64,000 nt of DNA from Armigeres subalbatus (lineage: Eukaryota > Arthropoda > Insecta > Diptera > Culicidae), in NCBI RefSeq assembly GCF_024139115.2, contig NC_085141.1, positions 399,735,591 to 399,799,590 on the forward strand, read 5' to 3'. Each line of letters opens with the position of its first letter. The first letter of the stretch is position 1. Position numbers and translations under genes: made by a program. This document shows positions 9,339 to 20,814 of this stretch, in pieces. The notes under the pieces are model-generated. The model saw nothing but the letters and a program-made list of their open reading frames with translations. It did no database searches and had not been told where the DNA came from.

Positions 9339-12300
9339 TTACTTATTTGTAATGTTGAAATTCTGCGTAAAATCATATTCGATTGTTGGTATCACCGTCT
9401 GAACGAATTTCAAAAAGATAATCAGATACATATGCACTCCTAGTTCACCGCCGCCTTCCTCCACGGTTTGGATGATCTTTTTCATAATATCCGCATGCCT
9501 GTAAAAATGAGTAAATTATTATGAATATAGCTACTTCAATTTTTAAACTTTTAATTTAAAGAACTGTTATTCACAGCAGTAAGATTTCTAATTAGTTGAA
9601 AGTTGGATATACAATTTCCGTCAAACTTGAACGAGCGGATGCACAGCTGTGTTATTCTAACGGATGCACGTGGCGTCAAAAAACACTACGGCCATCGGCC
9701 ACAATACAACCCAATGAACCGTCCAGACTACTACTGAACAAAATTTTATTCTATTTATCGTATTGTAGGAATTTTCATAAGAAATGAGATTTTAAATATA
9801 TGTGACTGGGGTAACGACAGATATTCCCAGCTAGAGTATAATTTAAAGAACAAACTCAAAAACAAATTATCGCTGTATTATTTTGAAAAAACTCTAATAG
9901 AGTCTTTGTGATTACTTGAGGATATATAATCCAGCTGGTTGAAACAAAACATTACAATAAGATTGCTGTTCTAGAACAATAGCCTGCCAAATAGATCTGC
10001 CGTTTCCCTATATCGCCCACGATGCGAAACCTACTTGCAGGGGTGAACCGAAGCCATGTTAGGTCCCGGCAGATGTGGATGAGTCTCCATCGTAACAGTC
10101 TTTTTGGCGTGATCCTGACTAACATCCTCGTACATCTGCTCCACGGTAAGCGGCTTCCGATTTTCGTCGTATCCGACGACCCACAGTCGCGGAGTCTGAT
10201 AGTATTTGTCGTATGTGATATGCAGATCATAGGTTCGGGTATGGACTACCGAGTCTCCATCTGTTTCCGAAGTCTTCTTGGGTATATTTTCGACGGGAGC
10301 AACGGTAGCTAGTGACTGGAAAGTTGAACAACAGAAACATTATCCAATAGAAACAATTACACAACTAGAACAGACTCACCGGATCCACCTGATCCAGCAT
10401 ACCACTTTCTTCGAATTCGTCCATATCGATAGCTGCACCATCATCATCATCTTCATCATTCCCATCCCCGTCTTCCAGATTATTCGGATCATCCATATCG
10501 GCGGCTACGTCATCGTCCATTTTGCCTCCCTCTAGGGTCATTTCGCACACTTTGTCTTCCAGACCAGATCCACTGGCACCGTCCGGATTGAAATGATGTG
10601 TTTCCACCCATCCACCATCCTGATCACTCTCCTCCACCAGTGTTTCCTCTCCGACATACTCCATTTGCTTGCAACGTCGGTAACATGGCACATTGCGAGT
10701 TATAAGGAATTGTTTATCTGAAAGTTTTCCATTGTTTAAGTTTTACTACAGTATAATTTTATGATACATTTTGTTTCGATATTGATATCAGTTTTTATTT
10801 TTGATATTTAAATTTTTCAGGTAGACTTTCTGTGTATGATCAATTACTAGAAGATAAGTATTAAGTTGTCTTCGCTTCTTTTGTCTTTTAATGTATACAC
10901 CAATTCTATCGAGGTGCCAACATTTCAGCTCAATCGGTCTTCGGGGTACAAAGTTACAGCTTGACAAAGTTGACCATCTTGTATGAAAAACGGCTTCCGC
11001 TGCTATTATTCTGAACAGAGGTGTATGTATACAAAATTTTGTGATATTGCTTGAATGTTGAATATCGCAATCCTGAGGTAAATTAAGCACTTATGTCATG
11101 AATACCCCGGTAGAGGTTGTGATACTTGAATAATTTCTATTATAAAAACCACTTCCGTTCACTTCAGACACTAGATTTATTCTGCAGATCAAATTCATTT
11201 TTTCCATAGCTTGCTTATCTACGATAAACACCACATCTTCCTTTTTATATATTATTTTTTTTTTATACATTTTGTTTATATACGATTCTGAATTACATTA
11301 TTATTTAAATTTAGTTACATTACATAATCTTTATAACGTCTAGGTATTTCTCGAATGCGTGGACCAAATGGCAATCCTTTCATTACAGTATCATTTTCTT
11401 CATCATTGAAACCTACAAAATCTTCTTCAGAAACGATACTGGCTTCATTTCCGGACGATGAGCATTCTCTTGATTCTTGATTTGTTGGACTCCGCGGAAT
11501 AGGTACATCTTGTACTTTTTTCAAATGACCGACATTTCTTTCAAATTGTTTACCGGTTCCTAGATCTTCGACTGTTGCTTTAGGACCGGATCTTTGCAAT
11601 ACAGTATATCTGTTGCGATCAAAGGTAGTTTGCAACTTATTCGATGGTGTTAAGTGTTGCATCAATACAGTGTCCCCTTCGTGAATACTAGATTGCTTCG
11701 CATGTCGTCTTGCATCTTCGCACTCCTTCCCCTTTTTCTTTTGTAGCAAATCTCGATCCCGATAGTCAGAGCTTGGTACAGCAGTCTCAATATCTTCAAT
11801 AGATGGAAGCTTAGAGCGGATCGTTCGGCCGAAACACAATTGTGTTGGCGTTTTTCCGGTAGACGAGTGTGGAGTAGTGTAATACATTATCAAATAATCT
11901 TCTAAATCTTTCTTCCAGTTCCTTTCCAAAGCGTGGCTTATTTGTAAACGTTTTAATAACGATCGATTCTGTCTCCACCAGGCCATTTTCTTGAGGCCAA
12001 TACGGAGCGGAATGGTTCAAAAAAATTCCGTGAATTTTACAGTATTCTTCGAATTCTTTACCGATGAATTGTTTGGCGTTATCTAGAGTTATTGTTCTTG
12101 GATAACCAAGCCTGGTGAAAATTCGATTAAGCCTATCCACGGTATCTCGGGAAGTTATTCTCGTCATTATTTCTACCTCCTTGTATCTGCTAAAATAATC
12201 AATTATTACCAGCAGATATTCTCCCGATGGAAGTGGACCCATGAAATCAATCGCAATATCAACCCAAGGTTTCGATGGCAGTTCACGCCGACTCATTGGT

Positions 12301-15300
12301 ACAGGTTTGCTCGGAAGTCCAACCAATTGACATCCTTCGCATTTCACAACACAGTCTTTTGCCTCTTTGTCCATAGAAGGCCACCATGCTCGATCCCTCA
12401 AACGTTTTTTCATAACTGACTCCCCCGGATGTCCCTCATGCGCCAGCTGGATCATTCTGTATCGTAAAGATTTTGGTACTACTAGTTTATTTCCTCGAAC
12501 CATAGTGTCTCCCACAAATCCTAACTCGTTCTTGAATGGTTCAAACGGCTTCACTCTGGGATCATTCCAATTTCCAGATTTCAAACTTTCTTTTACAGCA
12601 ATAAGTTCTAAATCTGCATGCGATGCGTTTTCAATTTCTTCTACGTCAATTGCTACTGATTCTTGAATAGCTAGAACCATAAAACTACTTTCCTGTTCAA
12701 AATCTTTTGAATTTTCAGTACAGGCAACCAATCTGGATAAGGAATCCGCTACGTTTCCACTACCCTTTCGATATTTTACGGTAAATTTAAACGATTGCAG
12801 TCGTAGAACCCACCTTTCAATCCGAGCACAAGGAGTTGAAGTTGGTGCAAATATGATTTCCAAAGGCTTGTGGTCTGTTTCAAGCTCAAAGTTTCTTCCA
12901 ATTAGGTACACTGCAAACTTTTCAACCGACCAAACTAACGCCAGTGCTTCCTTTTCGGTTTGACAGTACCGTTTCTCAGTGCTAGTTAAACTTTTGCTAG
13001 CATAACATATTATTCGCGGTTCAGTATCAGACTCATCTTTGAACTGTACTAATATAGCTCCAAGTGCAACAGGAGATGCATCAGCTATTACTCTCGTTCG
13101 CAACGTGTTATCGAAATAGCAAAGCGTTTTTACATCGGAAATCGCCCTCTTAAGTTCCTCAAAGCAATGTTGATGTTCATTTTCCCATTTGAACTGATTT
13201 TGGGTACAAATCAGTGACCTAAGAGGAGCTGTTTTCGTAGCAAGGTCCGGGAGAAATTTTCCAATATAAGTGACTAGACCCAAGAAGCTCCGTACTTCTT
13301 CTGGTGTTCTGGGTTCACGGAATTTTTGAAGTGCATCAATTTTATTGATTGAAGGTCGAATTCCTTGTGGTGTCATCAAATGACCGAGAAATTCAATTTC
13401 GCTTGTCTTGTAGATGCATTTATCATGATTGATTCTCATGTTTTCTCCGTTTAGCATGATTTCCGGAATTCCTATCTCCAAAGCGATTCTCTGGATATTT
13501 ACGCTTCATGGTTGAACGACATACCTTAGAATAATGTCCGATTTTGTGACACTGGTCACATTTCTTGTCACGTGCCGGGCATCTCAAATCGTTACCGTAA
13601 TGATTTTTCTGTCCGCATCTGTAGCACATACCAGTGATATTTGATGTCATTTTACCTGTTCCCTGAATGCGATTAACGGCAGACTTCAGGTCCATGTTCT
13701 CCAAATTTGTTCTTCCTGCTTCTGTTATTGCTTGAGCCTGGTGTTTAATAGACTCAAACGAATTCACCATTCTAGCGACCTTGTCCAAAGTAAGGGTTTC
13801 TTCTTGTAGTAATTTTTCACGTAGTTCTACCGGCGCATGGTATACAATTTTATCGATGATCCTCAAATCGCGACTCTCTGCTTGAGTTTTTCCGAAGTTA
13901 CACTTCTTAGCTTGATCTGTGCAGCGCATTAAAAATTTCGTTAACGGCTCACCTTCTCCATCTGAACGTTTGAGTGGTGCAAGTTTACAGAATTCGTTGC
14001 GCTCGAACGAATCGTGCTGCTTTGGAGAAAAATGTTGATCTAACTTCGCGATCGCTGTTTTGTACGGATCTATTCCTTTGGTTTTGTCTTCTGTTACGTC
14101 GGCACCATCTAGAGAATAAAACAAATCTTGCAACTCTAAGCCGCCTTTGGCTAATAGTAGATTTTTGCGTTTTGTAGCATTTTTTTCCTCGCTGGCGGCT
14201 GCTACCACTTCGAAATTTCGCTTCCATCTCAACCATTGTTTACGTACTTCCGTTTCCGCCAGGTGGGCGAATTTGAATTGTTCAATATTCCAGCCCTCCA
14301 TGTGAAGCTGGAAGGGAGTCAGTTTTTTTTCATAACTTTTTATAATCACATTGGAAACCATGTTGCTATGGAAACCAACGTTATTTTTATATATATTTTT
14401 TTTTACCTTTTTTTTCTGCTCTATGACAGCGGCTTTTGCCTGAATTCCCACCGGATGGCGGCGGCTTCCACGCCTGTTTTTCTGCTCTAGGACAGCGGCT
14501 ATCGCCCTTTCTACCAGATTGGTACGGCTATCGCCTTTTTTACTCCAATGGTACGGCTATCGCCTTTTTTACTCCAATGGTACGGCTATCGCCTGGTTCC
14601 GAACCGGCAGCGGCTATCGCCTGGTTCCTTTGTACGCTGTATTGTTCTTCCAAACCGGAAGTGACTGAACAATTAATGTGTTTAATATCCATAGGGATTA
14701 TATGTACTTAATTTACCTCAGATACCACCAATGAGAATATCCAGTTGCTCCTCGTCGCCAGATGTGATACTTGAATAATTTCTATTATAAAAACCACTTC
14801 CGTTCACTTCAGACACTAGATTTATTCTGCAGATCAAATTCATTTTTTCCATAGCTTGCTTATCTACGATAAACACCACAAAGGTGAAACTAATAACATA
14901 AAAATAACAAAGGTTTTTCCTTTTCCTTCGATGGGACTCGAACCCACGACCCTCAGTACAGGGCAAAGACGACTGTCTTCCAACACACCTACAACACATC
15001 GTGCATGGACAGCAGGGGCGTGCACAACCTCTTATCACTCCGAAACATTCTACAATCTACAACAAGCTCAAAGAGCCTACTTGTAAGATGTGTAAATTGC
15101 TGGAATAATTTGCCAGTGGAAGTAAAACGTAAACCAACTATGGCAGCCTTCAAACTAGCATTATGACAAGCAATGTAATTAACAGTAGATGTACATTACA
15201 AATACATAAATAGTATCTTTGTTGCACTCACTGTATCCTAATTTGTATCTTCTAAAAGTAACCTTCCTTGACCTGTACAAGTCTTGTACTAGCAGGCTAT

Positions 15301-15729
15301 CGTGTTTAATAAAGCATCAATTACCAGTAATGAAGTTTACGTTCATACTATACTTCTATATCAATTTGTAAGAAACAGTTTTGTTAATTGTATCGAAACA
15401 ACTTGCTACCCTACCAATTGCTCACCTTTGGGCAAATAGGACTTAACCCTAGACTCATCGCCGACCGCCCAAGACCAAGTGGGACAATGGTGCGTTAGGT
15501 GGTCTCCGGCTGCTACGAATTCTTCCGGTGTCAGTACACCCGTTTCTCGAAACTTAGATTCCTAAAAAACACATAAATCCAAAAATCAAACAAAAGAAAA
15601 CAAAATGCAATTTGTAATTTTATTTGTTCAGTTTTACGGGATCCTTTCGGTACAGACCTTCAAAATTGGCGTTAGATATTCCGCGACTCCAAGAGCGGTT
15701 CCTTTGACCGAATTGATTACGTTCTGCAT
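9339..15729 (-). CDS. Atg3: Atg3, E2-like enzyme for Atg8/LC3 lipidation
   Basis: Five coding exons on the minus strand: 15729-15658, 15561-15426, 10717-10380, 10315-10035 and 9498-9339 (stop TAA at 9341-9339). All introns are GT-AG and the phases agree, giving 328 codons plus stop (human ATG3 has 314). The start [19 protein letters not shown] and the motifs [51 protein letters not shown] and [11 protein letters not shown] are family hallmarks. Cys275 of HPC is the expected catalytic cysteine that carries Atg8 before transfer to phosphatidylethanolamine in the cytosol at the phagophore. The flexible acidic segment is in exon 3 (residues about 100-180), as in other Atg3 proteins. Lys276 replaces the usual Arg after HPC and its codon is split by intron 4. 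Intron 2 (15425-10718) contains a gypsy retrotransposon in the same orientation. Sizes of the other introns are 96, 64 and 536 bp. The frame looks fully functional. Confidence 0.95.
11315..11986 (-). pseudogene. Gypsy integrase C-terminal part, shifted frame
   Basis: 223 codons that continue the integrase after the frameshift: [14 protein letters not shown], then [20 protein letters not shown] (the conserved HSSTG region after the core) and a C-terminal domain with DTVLMQH and [16 protein letters not shown]. The last 60 residues are an acidic and Ser-rich tail. The stop lies about 80 bp before the 3' LTR, as expected. Confidence 0.75.
11811..13481 (-). pseudogene. Gypsy pol remnant: end of RT, RNase H, integrase N-terminus and core
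   Basis: The frame starts inside the RT ([14 protein letters not shown]), continues through the RT connection ([15 protein letters not shown]) and RNase H ([38 protein letters not shown]), then the integrase zinc region (H..H...CVVKCEGCQ) and catalytic core ([27 protein letters not shown]). Protease and the YxDD-containing part of RT are absent. A one-base loss near 11984 throws the frame, and the rest of integrase continues in a neighbouring frame at 11986-11315. The product cannot be a working polyprotein. Confidence 0.85.
13423..14451 (-). CDS. Gypsy-element Gag with two zinc knuckles
   Basis: 342 codons. The middle segment ([14 protein letters not shown] near residue 70, LITK-less helical region) is typical of mag/CsRn1-like Gag capsids. 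Near residue 280 there are two knuckles: [16 protein letters not shown], a spaced variant, and [14 protein letters not shown], a canonical CX2CX4HX4C. It would form the nucleocapsid that packages element RNA. The C-terminal end runs straight into remnants of RT, because the deletion joins Gag to pol close to 13440-13480. The start at 14451 is the first ATG; the true start may be the MEGWNIEQF methionine further in. Confidence 0.75.
   Translation of the reverse strand: MGIQAKAAVIEQKKKVKKNIYKNNVGFHSNMVSNVIIKSYEKKLTPFQLHMEGWNIEQFKFAHLAETEVRKQWLRWKRNFEVVAAASEEKNATKRKNLLLAKGGLELQDLFYSLDGADVTEDKTKGIDPYKTAIAKLDQHFSPKQHDSFERNEFCKLAPLKRSDGEGEPLTKFLMRCTDQAKKCNFGKTQAESRDLRIIDKIVYHAPVELREKLLQEETLTLDKVARMVNSFESIKHQAQAITEAGRTNLENMDLKSAVNRIQGTGKMTSNITGMCYRCGQKNHYGNDLRCPARDKKCDQCHKIGHYSKVCRSTMKRKYPENRFGDRNSGNHAKRRKHENQS
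14520..14610 (+). repeat. 29-bp tandem repeat in the gypsy leader
   Basis: Units starting TGGTACGGCTATCGCC begin at 14520, 14549 and 14578; the third is partial. They lie between the PBS end and gag of the element, with further degenerate GGCTATCGCC phrases to about 14630. Confidence 0.8.
14925..15010 (-). mobile_element. tRNA-like SINE fragment
   Basis: On the minus strand GGGTCGTGGGTTCGAGTCCC is a near-perfect pol III B box in tRNA-like context, followed by GGAAAAGGAAAAACC. I could not find a full cloverleaf, so I do not call a tRNA gene. The gypsy element inserted just beside it. Confidence 0.45.
15090..15330 (+). mobile_element. 3' end of a LINE (fragment)
   Basis: The frame [20 protein letters not shown] (about 15097-15160) is the C-terminal end of a non-LTR retrotransposon ORF2, followed by a short 3' UTR ending with TAATAAAGC. 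The same 3' UTR (CAGGCTATCGTG, reversed) recurs near 25095-25160. Confidence 0.6.
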
Positions 15730-16182
15730 GATTTAAATAGTGATTTACTTTCTGTAACCGGATACCTATAATAAAGGATGTTCAGACCTCGTCTCAATTA
15801 GCGACTCGAAACGCAATCACTTTCAGATCCAACACTATCTCGCATGTAATTCAAACGATATTTACCTAGATACACTTTTGTGAGTCACTTACGATCTGAG
15901 ACTAGGAAGAACTTGCAGTCACTAATCGGACCGGACCAATATTATTATTATTACGATTATTACCGACCAAAAGTAGTTTACGTTCTTTTCGTCTGCTTTA
16001 TTTGCCTGCCAACTGCGGATGGGTAAACAGCGAACGGATTCGGATCGTTCGGATACAAAACAGCAAACCATCAGCAAAGCAAAAAGCAACACATCGCCAA
16101 GGTCCTTAAATTTCAAGGTTCACTGACTTTGTCAGCTGAGCTGACGTCTTCTTTGTCCCAGCAGTGCACGGAAGTGAAGTTA
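15730..16182 (-). promoter_or_regulatory. Atg3 5' UTR and presumed promoter
   Basis: Sequence upstream of the Atg3 ATG on the minus strand. It contains no repeat I recognise until the transposon end at 16183, so promoter and 5' UTR must lie here or beyond that element. I see no TATA box I would defend. Confidence 0.4.
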
Positions 16183-18397
16183 CACTGAAAAAAACTTTGT
16201 AGTAGAAATTACAATTTTGTGGTAAAATAGGGTAAAATTAAGAACCAAGAGAACAGTACACACAAAAAAAAATCGTTGGTAAAATTAAGAGAAACGTTGG
16301 TAAAATTAAGAAAATCAGTTAGTGATTTTCAGTAGAAAGTATAAGACTGTTAAATTTACAATTGCAAAAATGTCACTTCGATAGAAACTTTTACAAGAGC
16401 CGACTTTTCAAAGTAACATTATCTTCTCAAAGCTAAATGTGTATTTTACATTTGAATTAACTAGTGATTCTTTCGAAATAACAAAAGGTGCGCTTTCAAT
16501 TTAAGTGGAGTATGTCAAAATAAAACATTACATGTATTTCAAAGTAATGATTCTGTTTTAGTTTTATTTATTTATTTTCATGGTTTGAATTTCTATTATC
16601 TAAAATTTGTGTTCATTATTCACGCATATTATAAAAGAAACAGGTCTGCCTCAGTCGAAAGCGTTGAATACTTTGATTGATGGTGCTCTGGGATTAGCCG
16701 AAACTTCCACAAGTTTGCTGCAAAGACGAGTTCGTCCGACAGCTATCGATCCTCAAAGGTCATTCAATACGAGATGAATGTACGTCGGCAGAGGGGTGCC
16801 TTAGTTCTGATCTGGCCTGGTGAGGATGAGACGGATGATTATTATTCTGACTATTATTAACAAATATATTTTGCTACCTGCTGCCGAACGATTTTGTTGG
16901 TGGCCATGCAATAGATTCATTCCCCATGCATCCGATTAGATATAATCCGAGCTCCGTTATTAGTTTCGATAAGCATCTGCAAATATATAACACGAAATTG
17001 ACTTCGGATTCTAGTTAGGTACATTAAATTCCATTCTTACCTTTAATGTGCTTCAATTTCCTCAGTTTTCCCCGTTTTTTCAGTAGCTCTATTTTTTCGC
17101 CGTCAGCAAAACAAAAAAAAATTAATGACAGTAAATCCTCGAGTGAGGTCAGTTGCCAGATATTTTTATAGACAGCGCTGCCAAATTTTTAGAAATTATC
17201 AAGCTCGTTTGAAATCTTTCGATCTCTCAAAAGAAAAATTTCAACTGTTGAAATTACAATTTGTTATTAAGAAATCATTCCTTAAATTGAAAGTTTTTCT
17301 CTCACGTTAAGTGTTTCATTATTCAAATTAACAAAAATTGCTATATTTTCAAAATAACAGTATGATATTTTTAGAAACACAATTATTTTTTTCTCTGTGT
17401 ACCGACGTTTTTCAACCGAAGGGACAAATCGCTTAATTTCATCATAAATGTAATAAACCTGACTAATATTATTTTCAATTTTACCACAAAAATTGTTATT
17501 TAGCATAGACTCAAACAAAATAGTTGATTTTACCACACATTTTTACTATATTTTCAGTAAGAATAACCATGTAAGCGGTTGAATAAACTATTTTTATCGT
17601 AAAATAGAGCATATTCTAGTTATTTTAAGACGATTGGCACTCCGGTTTAAAAACGTCGGTACTGGTCTCAATATTACCCCTAAAAAGGTAGTTTCTACCT
17701 GGGTACTGCGGATAGAGTTGCTTTTCTGCGCTCAAGCGAGCAGAGGGATATTTTGAAATCACTCCCATAAACAAAATTATTTTGCAGTTACTTGGCTGTC
17801 AAACATTTCCCGCTCTCTGAATTTCTCTTCCCACGCTGCATGAGAGCGCACAAATGCGCAAGACTCTACATGACTTTACAATTGTTTACATACATTCATG
17901 CTCCAATCAGCTGCTGGATCTCGTGAAATTTCGTAACGAGTGCTTTTTAGTTGCATTCCCACTAATTTTCCACTCGAAATATAATGTGAGAATATTTGTT
18001 ACAAAGAATACAAAACTCAAACAAATTTTATTTTTATTTTTTTTCCAAAATAATAACAATCTTATATATAAAAATGAAATGGTCTGTGTTCGTATCCGCA
18101 TAACTCGAAAACGGCTGGATGGATTTTCTCCATTCCTTCAGCAAGTATGACCGTTATCGTTTCCGACGGGTTTATATGATATTTCCTCAGTCGAAAATCA
18201 TTAGTGAAGTTGAGTAAATCGCGAAAAACTTAAATAAAGAATCGTATGGAAAGTTCGCAAGGCCCATTTTAGCCTACTATGCAGGACAACGTCTGCCGGG
18301 TCAACTAGTACTTCTCAATATTAGATCAGAAACGAACATAACCACAATCTTCAATGTTTGCACCACCCAGGTTTCTACTATAAAATTTTTCTCAGTG
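16183..18397. mobile_element. 2.2-kb TIR element with TA target site
   Basis: The ends are inverted: CACTGAAAAAAACTTTGTAG from 16183, and CACTGAGAAAAATTTTATAG read backwards from 18397; the similarity runs about 26 bp. TA dinucleotides flank both sides (16181-16182, 18398-18399), as for Tc1/mariner-like insertion. No transposase frame is visible, so it is non-autonomous. A Helitron-like element is nested at 18060-18308. Confidence 0.65.
18060..18308 (+). mobile_element. Helitron-like non-autonomous element
   Basis: It starts TCTTATATATAAAAATGAAA, contains CGCATAACTCGAAAACGGCT, and ends GTCTGCCGGGTCAACTAG with T immediately after. TC at the 5' end, CTAG at the 3' end, no TIR, and insertion between A (18059) and T (18309) are the Helitron signature; the 5' phrase is characteristic of common insect Helitrons. 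It has no Rep/helicase coding. Confidence 0.8.
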
Positions 18398-18430
18398 TAC
18401 GCAAAATAGGCCTTTTCATGTGACGTTTAA

Positions 18431-18744
18431 GGCTGTGAACCACGAGGTGAACCATTCCACCGATTCGTTTAACTTTTAGTTAAAATTTGACACTTTGATG
18501 GTTATTTTCCCATAGTGGTTAAAATTTTACTCCGAGGCCTATACCCATTTGAGTTTTGACAGATTGATAGTTATTCGGAACGAAATGAATTTGGCGCCAA
18601 TTTTCTCACGAACAAAGTTTAACTATTGAACTGTCAAATCTAACCAAGCTCCGGAGCAGGGTTATTTTTAACCACGGCGAAATAACCATCGAACTGTCAA
18701 ATTTTAACTAAAAGTTAAACGAATCGGTGGAATGGTTCACAGCC
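18431..18744. mobile_element. PIF/Harbinger-like MITE, TAA duplication
   Basis: TIRs start GGCTGTGAACCAC (left) and GGCTGTGAACCATTCC (right, reverse strand), with a near-identical inner arm CCACCGATTCGTTTAACTTT extending to about 55 bp. TAA flanks both sides (18428-18430, 18745-18747), the usual 3-bp duplication of this superfamily. A partial second copy of the arm lies just downstream (18748-18790). Confidence 0.75.
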
Positions 18745-19536
18745 TAAGACTGTGAATCATTCCACCGATTCGATCGTTTAACTTTTATACTATGACACAC
18801 TGGTGGTATTCGTACCATGGTACAAGTTGTACTACTAGTGTGTCACCTTGTACCATGCTGGTACAACGTGGAAAACCAAGGGGCACGACACAAGACAATT
18901 CTCAAAAAAATTCCCATACCTTTCATAGGATTTTTTGAAATATTTTTTCCGACTATCTTGGACTATCTTCTGGGATTACAAATGCTTAGAAACGGATATT
19001 TTAGGATATTTTCGTGTAGCATACTGTCAAGATGCTGTCAGAATGACAAACAAAGAGGAAATAATATCCTTGGTTTTCTTTTGATACTGTTCTACACAAT
19101 ACCTCTTTAGATTTTTTTTGCCAAACAAGTGCAATAATCGGCACCGATGTCCACCTTCGATGTACGTGGGTGAGAATATGTATGTATGTTTGTTGTCGGT
19201 GTGCTCGAAGGTAAGTTATTTCAAGTCATTTAGTGATAGACATGGTGATAGAGACCGTCACTATCACGGCTTGCGATCGACGGATGGCGAGATTGCCACC
19301 TGGAAGTCGATGTTGTGTGTTTTGAAACGCATTGCGCGGTAGCATAAGTCTGAGCGATCTCAATAGTTCTTATTCCCCCTTATGTTTTGCTCAATTGCGG
19401 GGCGGGGGATGCGGACTAGAGGAAGGATTTGTGAAATACTATATGACACCCAAGATGACCTTATCCCCACACTACCTGAGAACCTCCTCAAGTATCTTAA
19501 TGCAGGTTTCCATTAACCCTTTCTCAAGAAAAAATA

Positions 19537-19777
19537 CACTAATAAAAATCCACACATTTTTATTGGCAAAAATCTAAAGAAATTCACAAATAAATTTTAT
19601 GTGTGCGTTAATAACCACCCGCTATAGGAAAATCCACATAAAGGTTATTAGTTAATAACGGTTATGTGTGTTTCTACATATATGCTATGCGAATTCAAAT
19701 AGCCGTTATGTGGGAAATGCTATAGTCAAAATTTATGTGTGCCACACATAATGGATATGATTGGATTTTTGTCAGTG
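19537..19777. mobile_element. Small TIR element with TA target site
   Basis: CACTAATAAAAATCCA at the left and, reversed from 19777, CACTGACAAAAATCCA; TA at 19535-19536 and 19778-19779. The interior repeats the phrases TTATGTGTG and AACGGTTATG. Non-coding. Confidence 0.6.
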
Positions 19778-20552
19778 TAGATTCTTGTTTGTTTTTGTGT
19801 ATCTCTTTTGTATCCTTTCATCACATCGTTTTGCCTTTTCACATCTGACTTGACTTGCCAAATTTTGACATATGCTTGAAAGGAATATCTGGAAATATAA
19901 AGAGTTGGAAACAGATAAATATAAGGGGTCGTATACTTATTACGTAAGCAATTTTTCTGAATTTTTCGAATCCCCCTCCCCCCATGTAAGATTTTTGACG
20001 TAGGACTTACGTCTCTCTTTACTATACCGGGTGTCATTTCAAAATATTCAAATCGACCGCGTTACGCTGTGTTGAAAGATTTTAAACGTTAATAGCGTTC
20101 GTCTCAGTGGACGGATTTCTGCGGTCAGCCCGTCAATGAACAGATTTCAAGTATGCCTTTCATGTCCATGCTTGATAAGACCCGAAAAACTTGTTTCAAT
20201 AGGCATGAAACTGTTTTCAATGAAAAACATTGAGATCAAGGGAACCTATAAATATGGGTACCGCATAATTCTTGCATCATTCCATTACCACATTCTGATT
20301 GGTGCAGACACCAGCGAATGAGCAGCCGCTGGGTCTGCCGAGAAGCCATAAAATAGCGCAACGCGATTTTTTCCTTTCATTCTGACCGGGACAAGCGAAG
20401 CAACCGCATCATCGATTGAACAGCACTCACGCCTTTTAGCAGGGAATCGAAGCCACCATCATCAGCCGAAACCTAGCCAGTACAGCAGCAGTCCACCCTA
20501 CAGACCCGACAAAGCAGCAATGCTGAGCAGATACCGGCAGCAGCAGCAGAGT
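19778..20552. other. Intergenic stretch with one promoter-like segment
   Basis: No gene is recognised. About 20240-20300 contains CCTATAAATATGGG (TATA-like) followed by ATTGGTGCAG, next to a GC-richer stretch leading into the minisatellite. It could be a promoter or an LTR remnant; I cannot tell. Confidence 0.35.
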
Positions 20553-20700
20553 CGAGCCGAGACCGGCCGGCATCGGTGATGAGCCGAGACCGGCCGGCAT
20601 CGATGATGAGCCGAGACCGGCCGGCATCGATGATGAGCCAAGACCGGCCAGGATCGGTGATGAGCCGAGATCGGCCGGCATCGGTGATGAGCCGAGACAG
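20553..20700 (+). repeat. 27-bp minisatellite
   Basis: Units close to GAGCCGAGACCGGCCGGCAT plus CGGTGAT repeat five to six times with a few substitutions. Because 27 is a multiple of three, three frames stay open through the array (for example a nine-residue repeat containing RDRPAS), which creates artefactual ORFs on both strands. Confidence 0.9.
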
Positions 20701-20814
20701 GCTGAAGAAAAGCCACATGATGCAGCATGTATGTCCAAAAAACAAACGGTTCTTCAGAGAGCCAATGATAGAGATCAATATCAAAGCTTTCAATTCCCTT
20801 CGGGATAGAAATTG

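Larger units (their letters stand above)
11118..14880 (-). mobile_element. Ty3/gypsy LTR retrotransposon, internally deleted, in Atg3 intron 2
   Basis: Two direct repeats of 118 bp (11118-11235 and 14763-14880) start TGTGATAC and end CACCACA; by eye they are identical. Flanks GAGGT (11113-11117) and AAGGT (14881-14885) form a 5-bp target duplication with one mismatch. On the minus strand the sequence just inside the 5' LTR is TCTGGCGACGAGGAGC (primer-binding-site-like), and before the 3' LTR is the purine tract AAAAAGGAAGA. Gag and the RNase H-integrase part of pol are present, but the protease and most of the reverse transcriptase are gone. Identical LTRs imply a recent insertion, so the deleted copy was probably mobilised by proteins of a complete relative (inference). 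The coding style is like the mag-type lineage of insect gypsy elements. Confidence 0.88.

Noticed and set aside
9952..10312. Two ORFs (both strands) near 10 kb
   Set aside because: Wrong-frame readings of Atg3 exon 4 and intron 4.
16183..18397. Transposase gene within the 2.2-kb TIR element
   Set aside because: The only ORFs are about 60-100 codons, AT-rich, and lack any DDE-type motif.
20436..20793. Overlapping ORFs on both strands with nine-residue repeats
   Set aside because: Produced by the 27-bp minisatellite.
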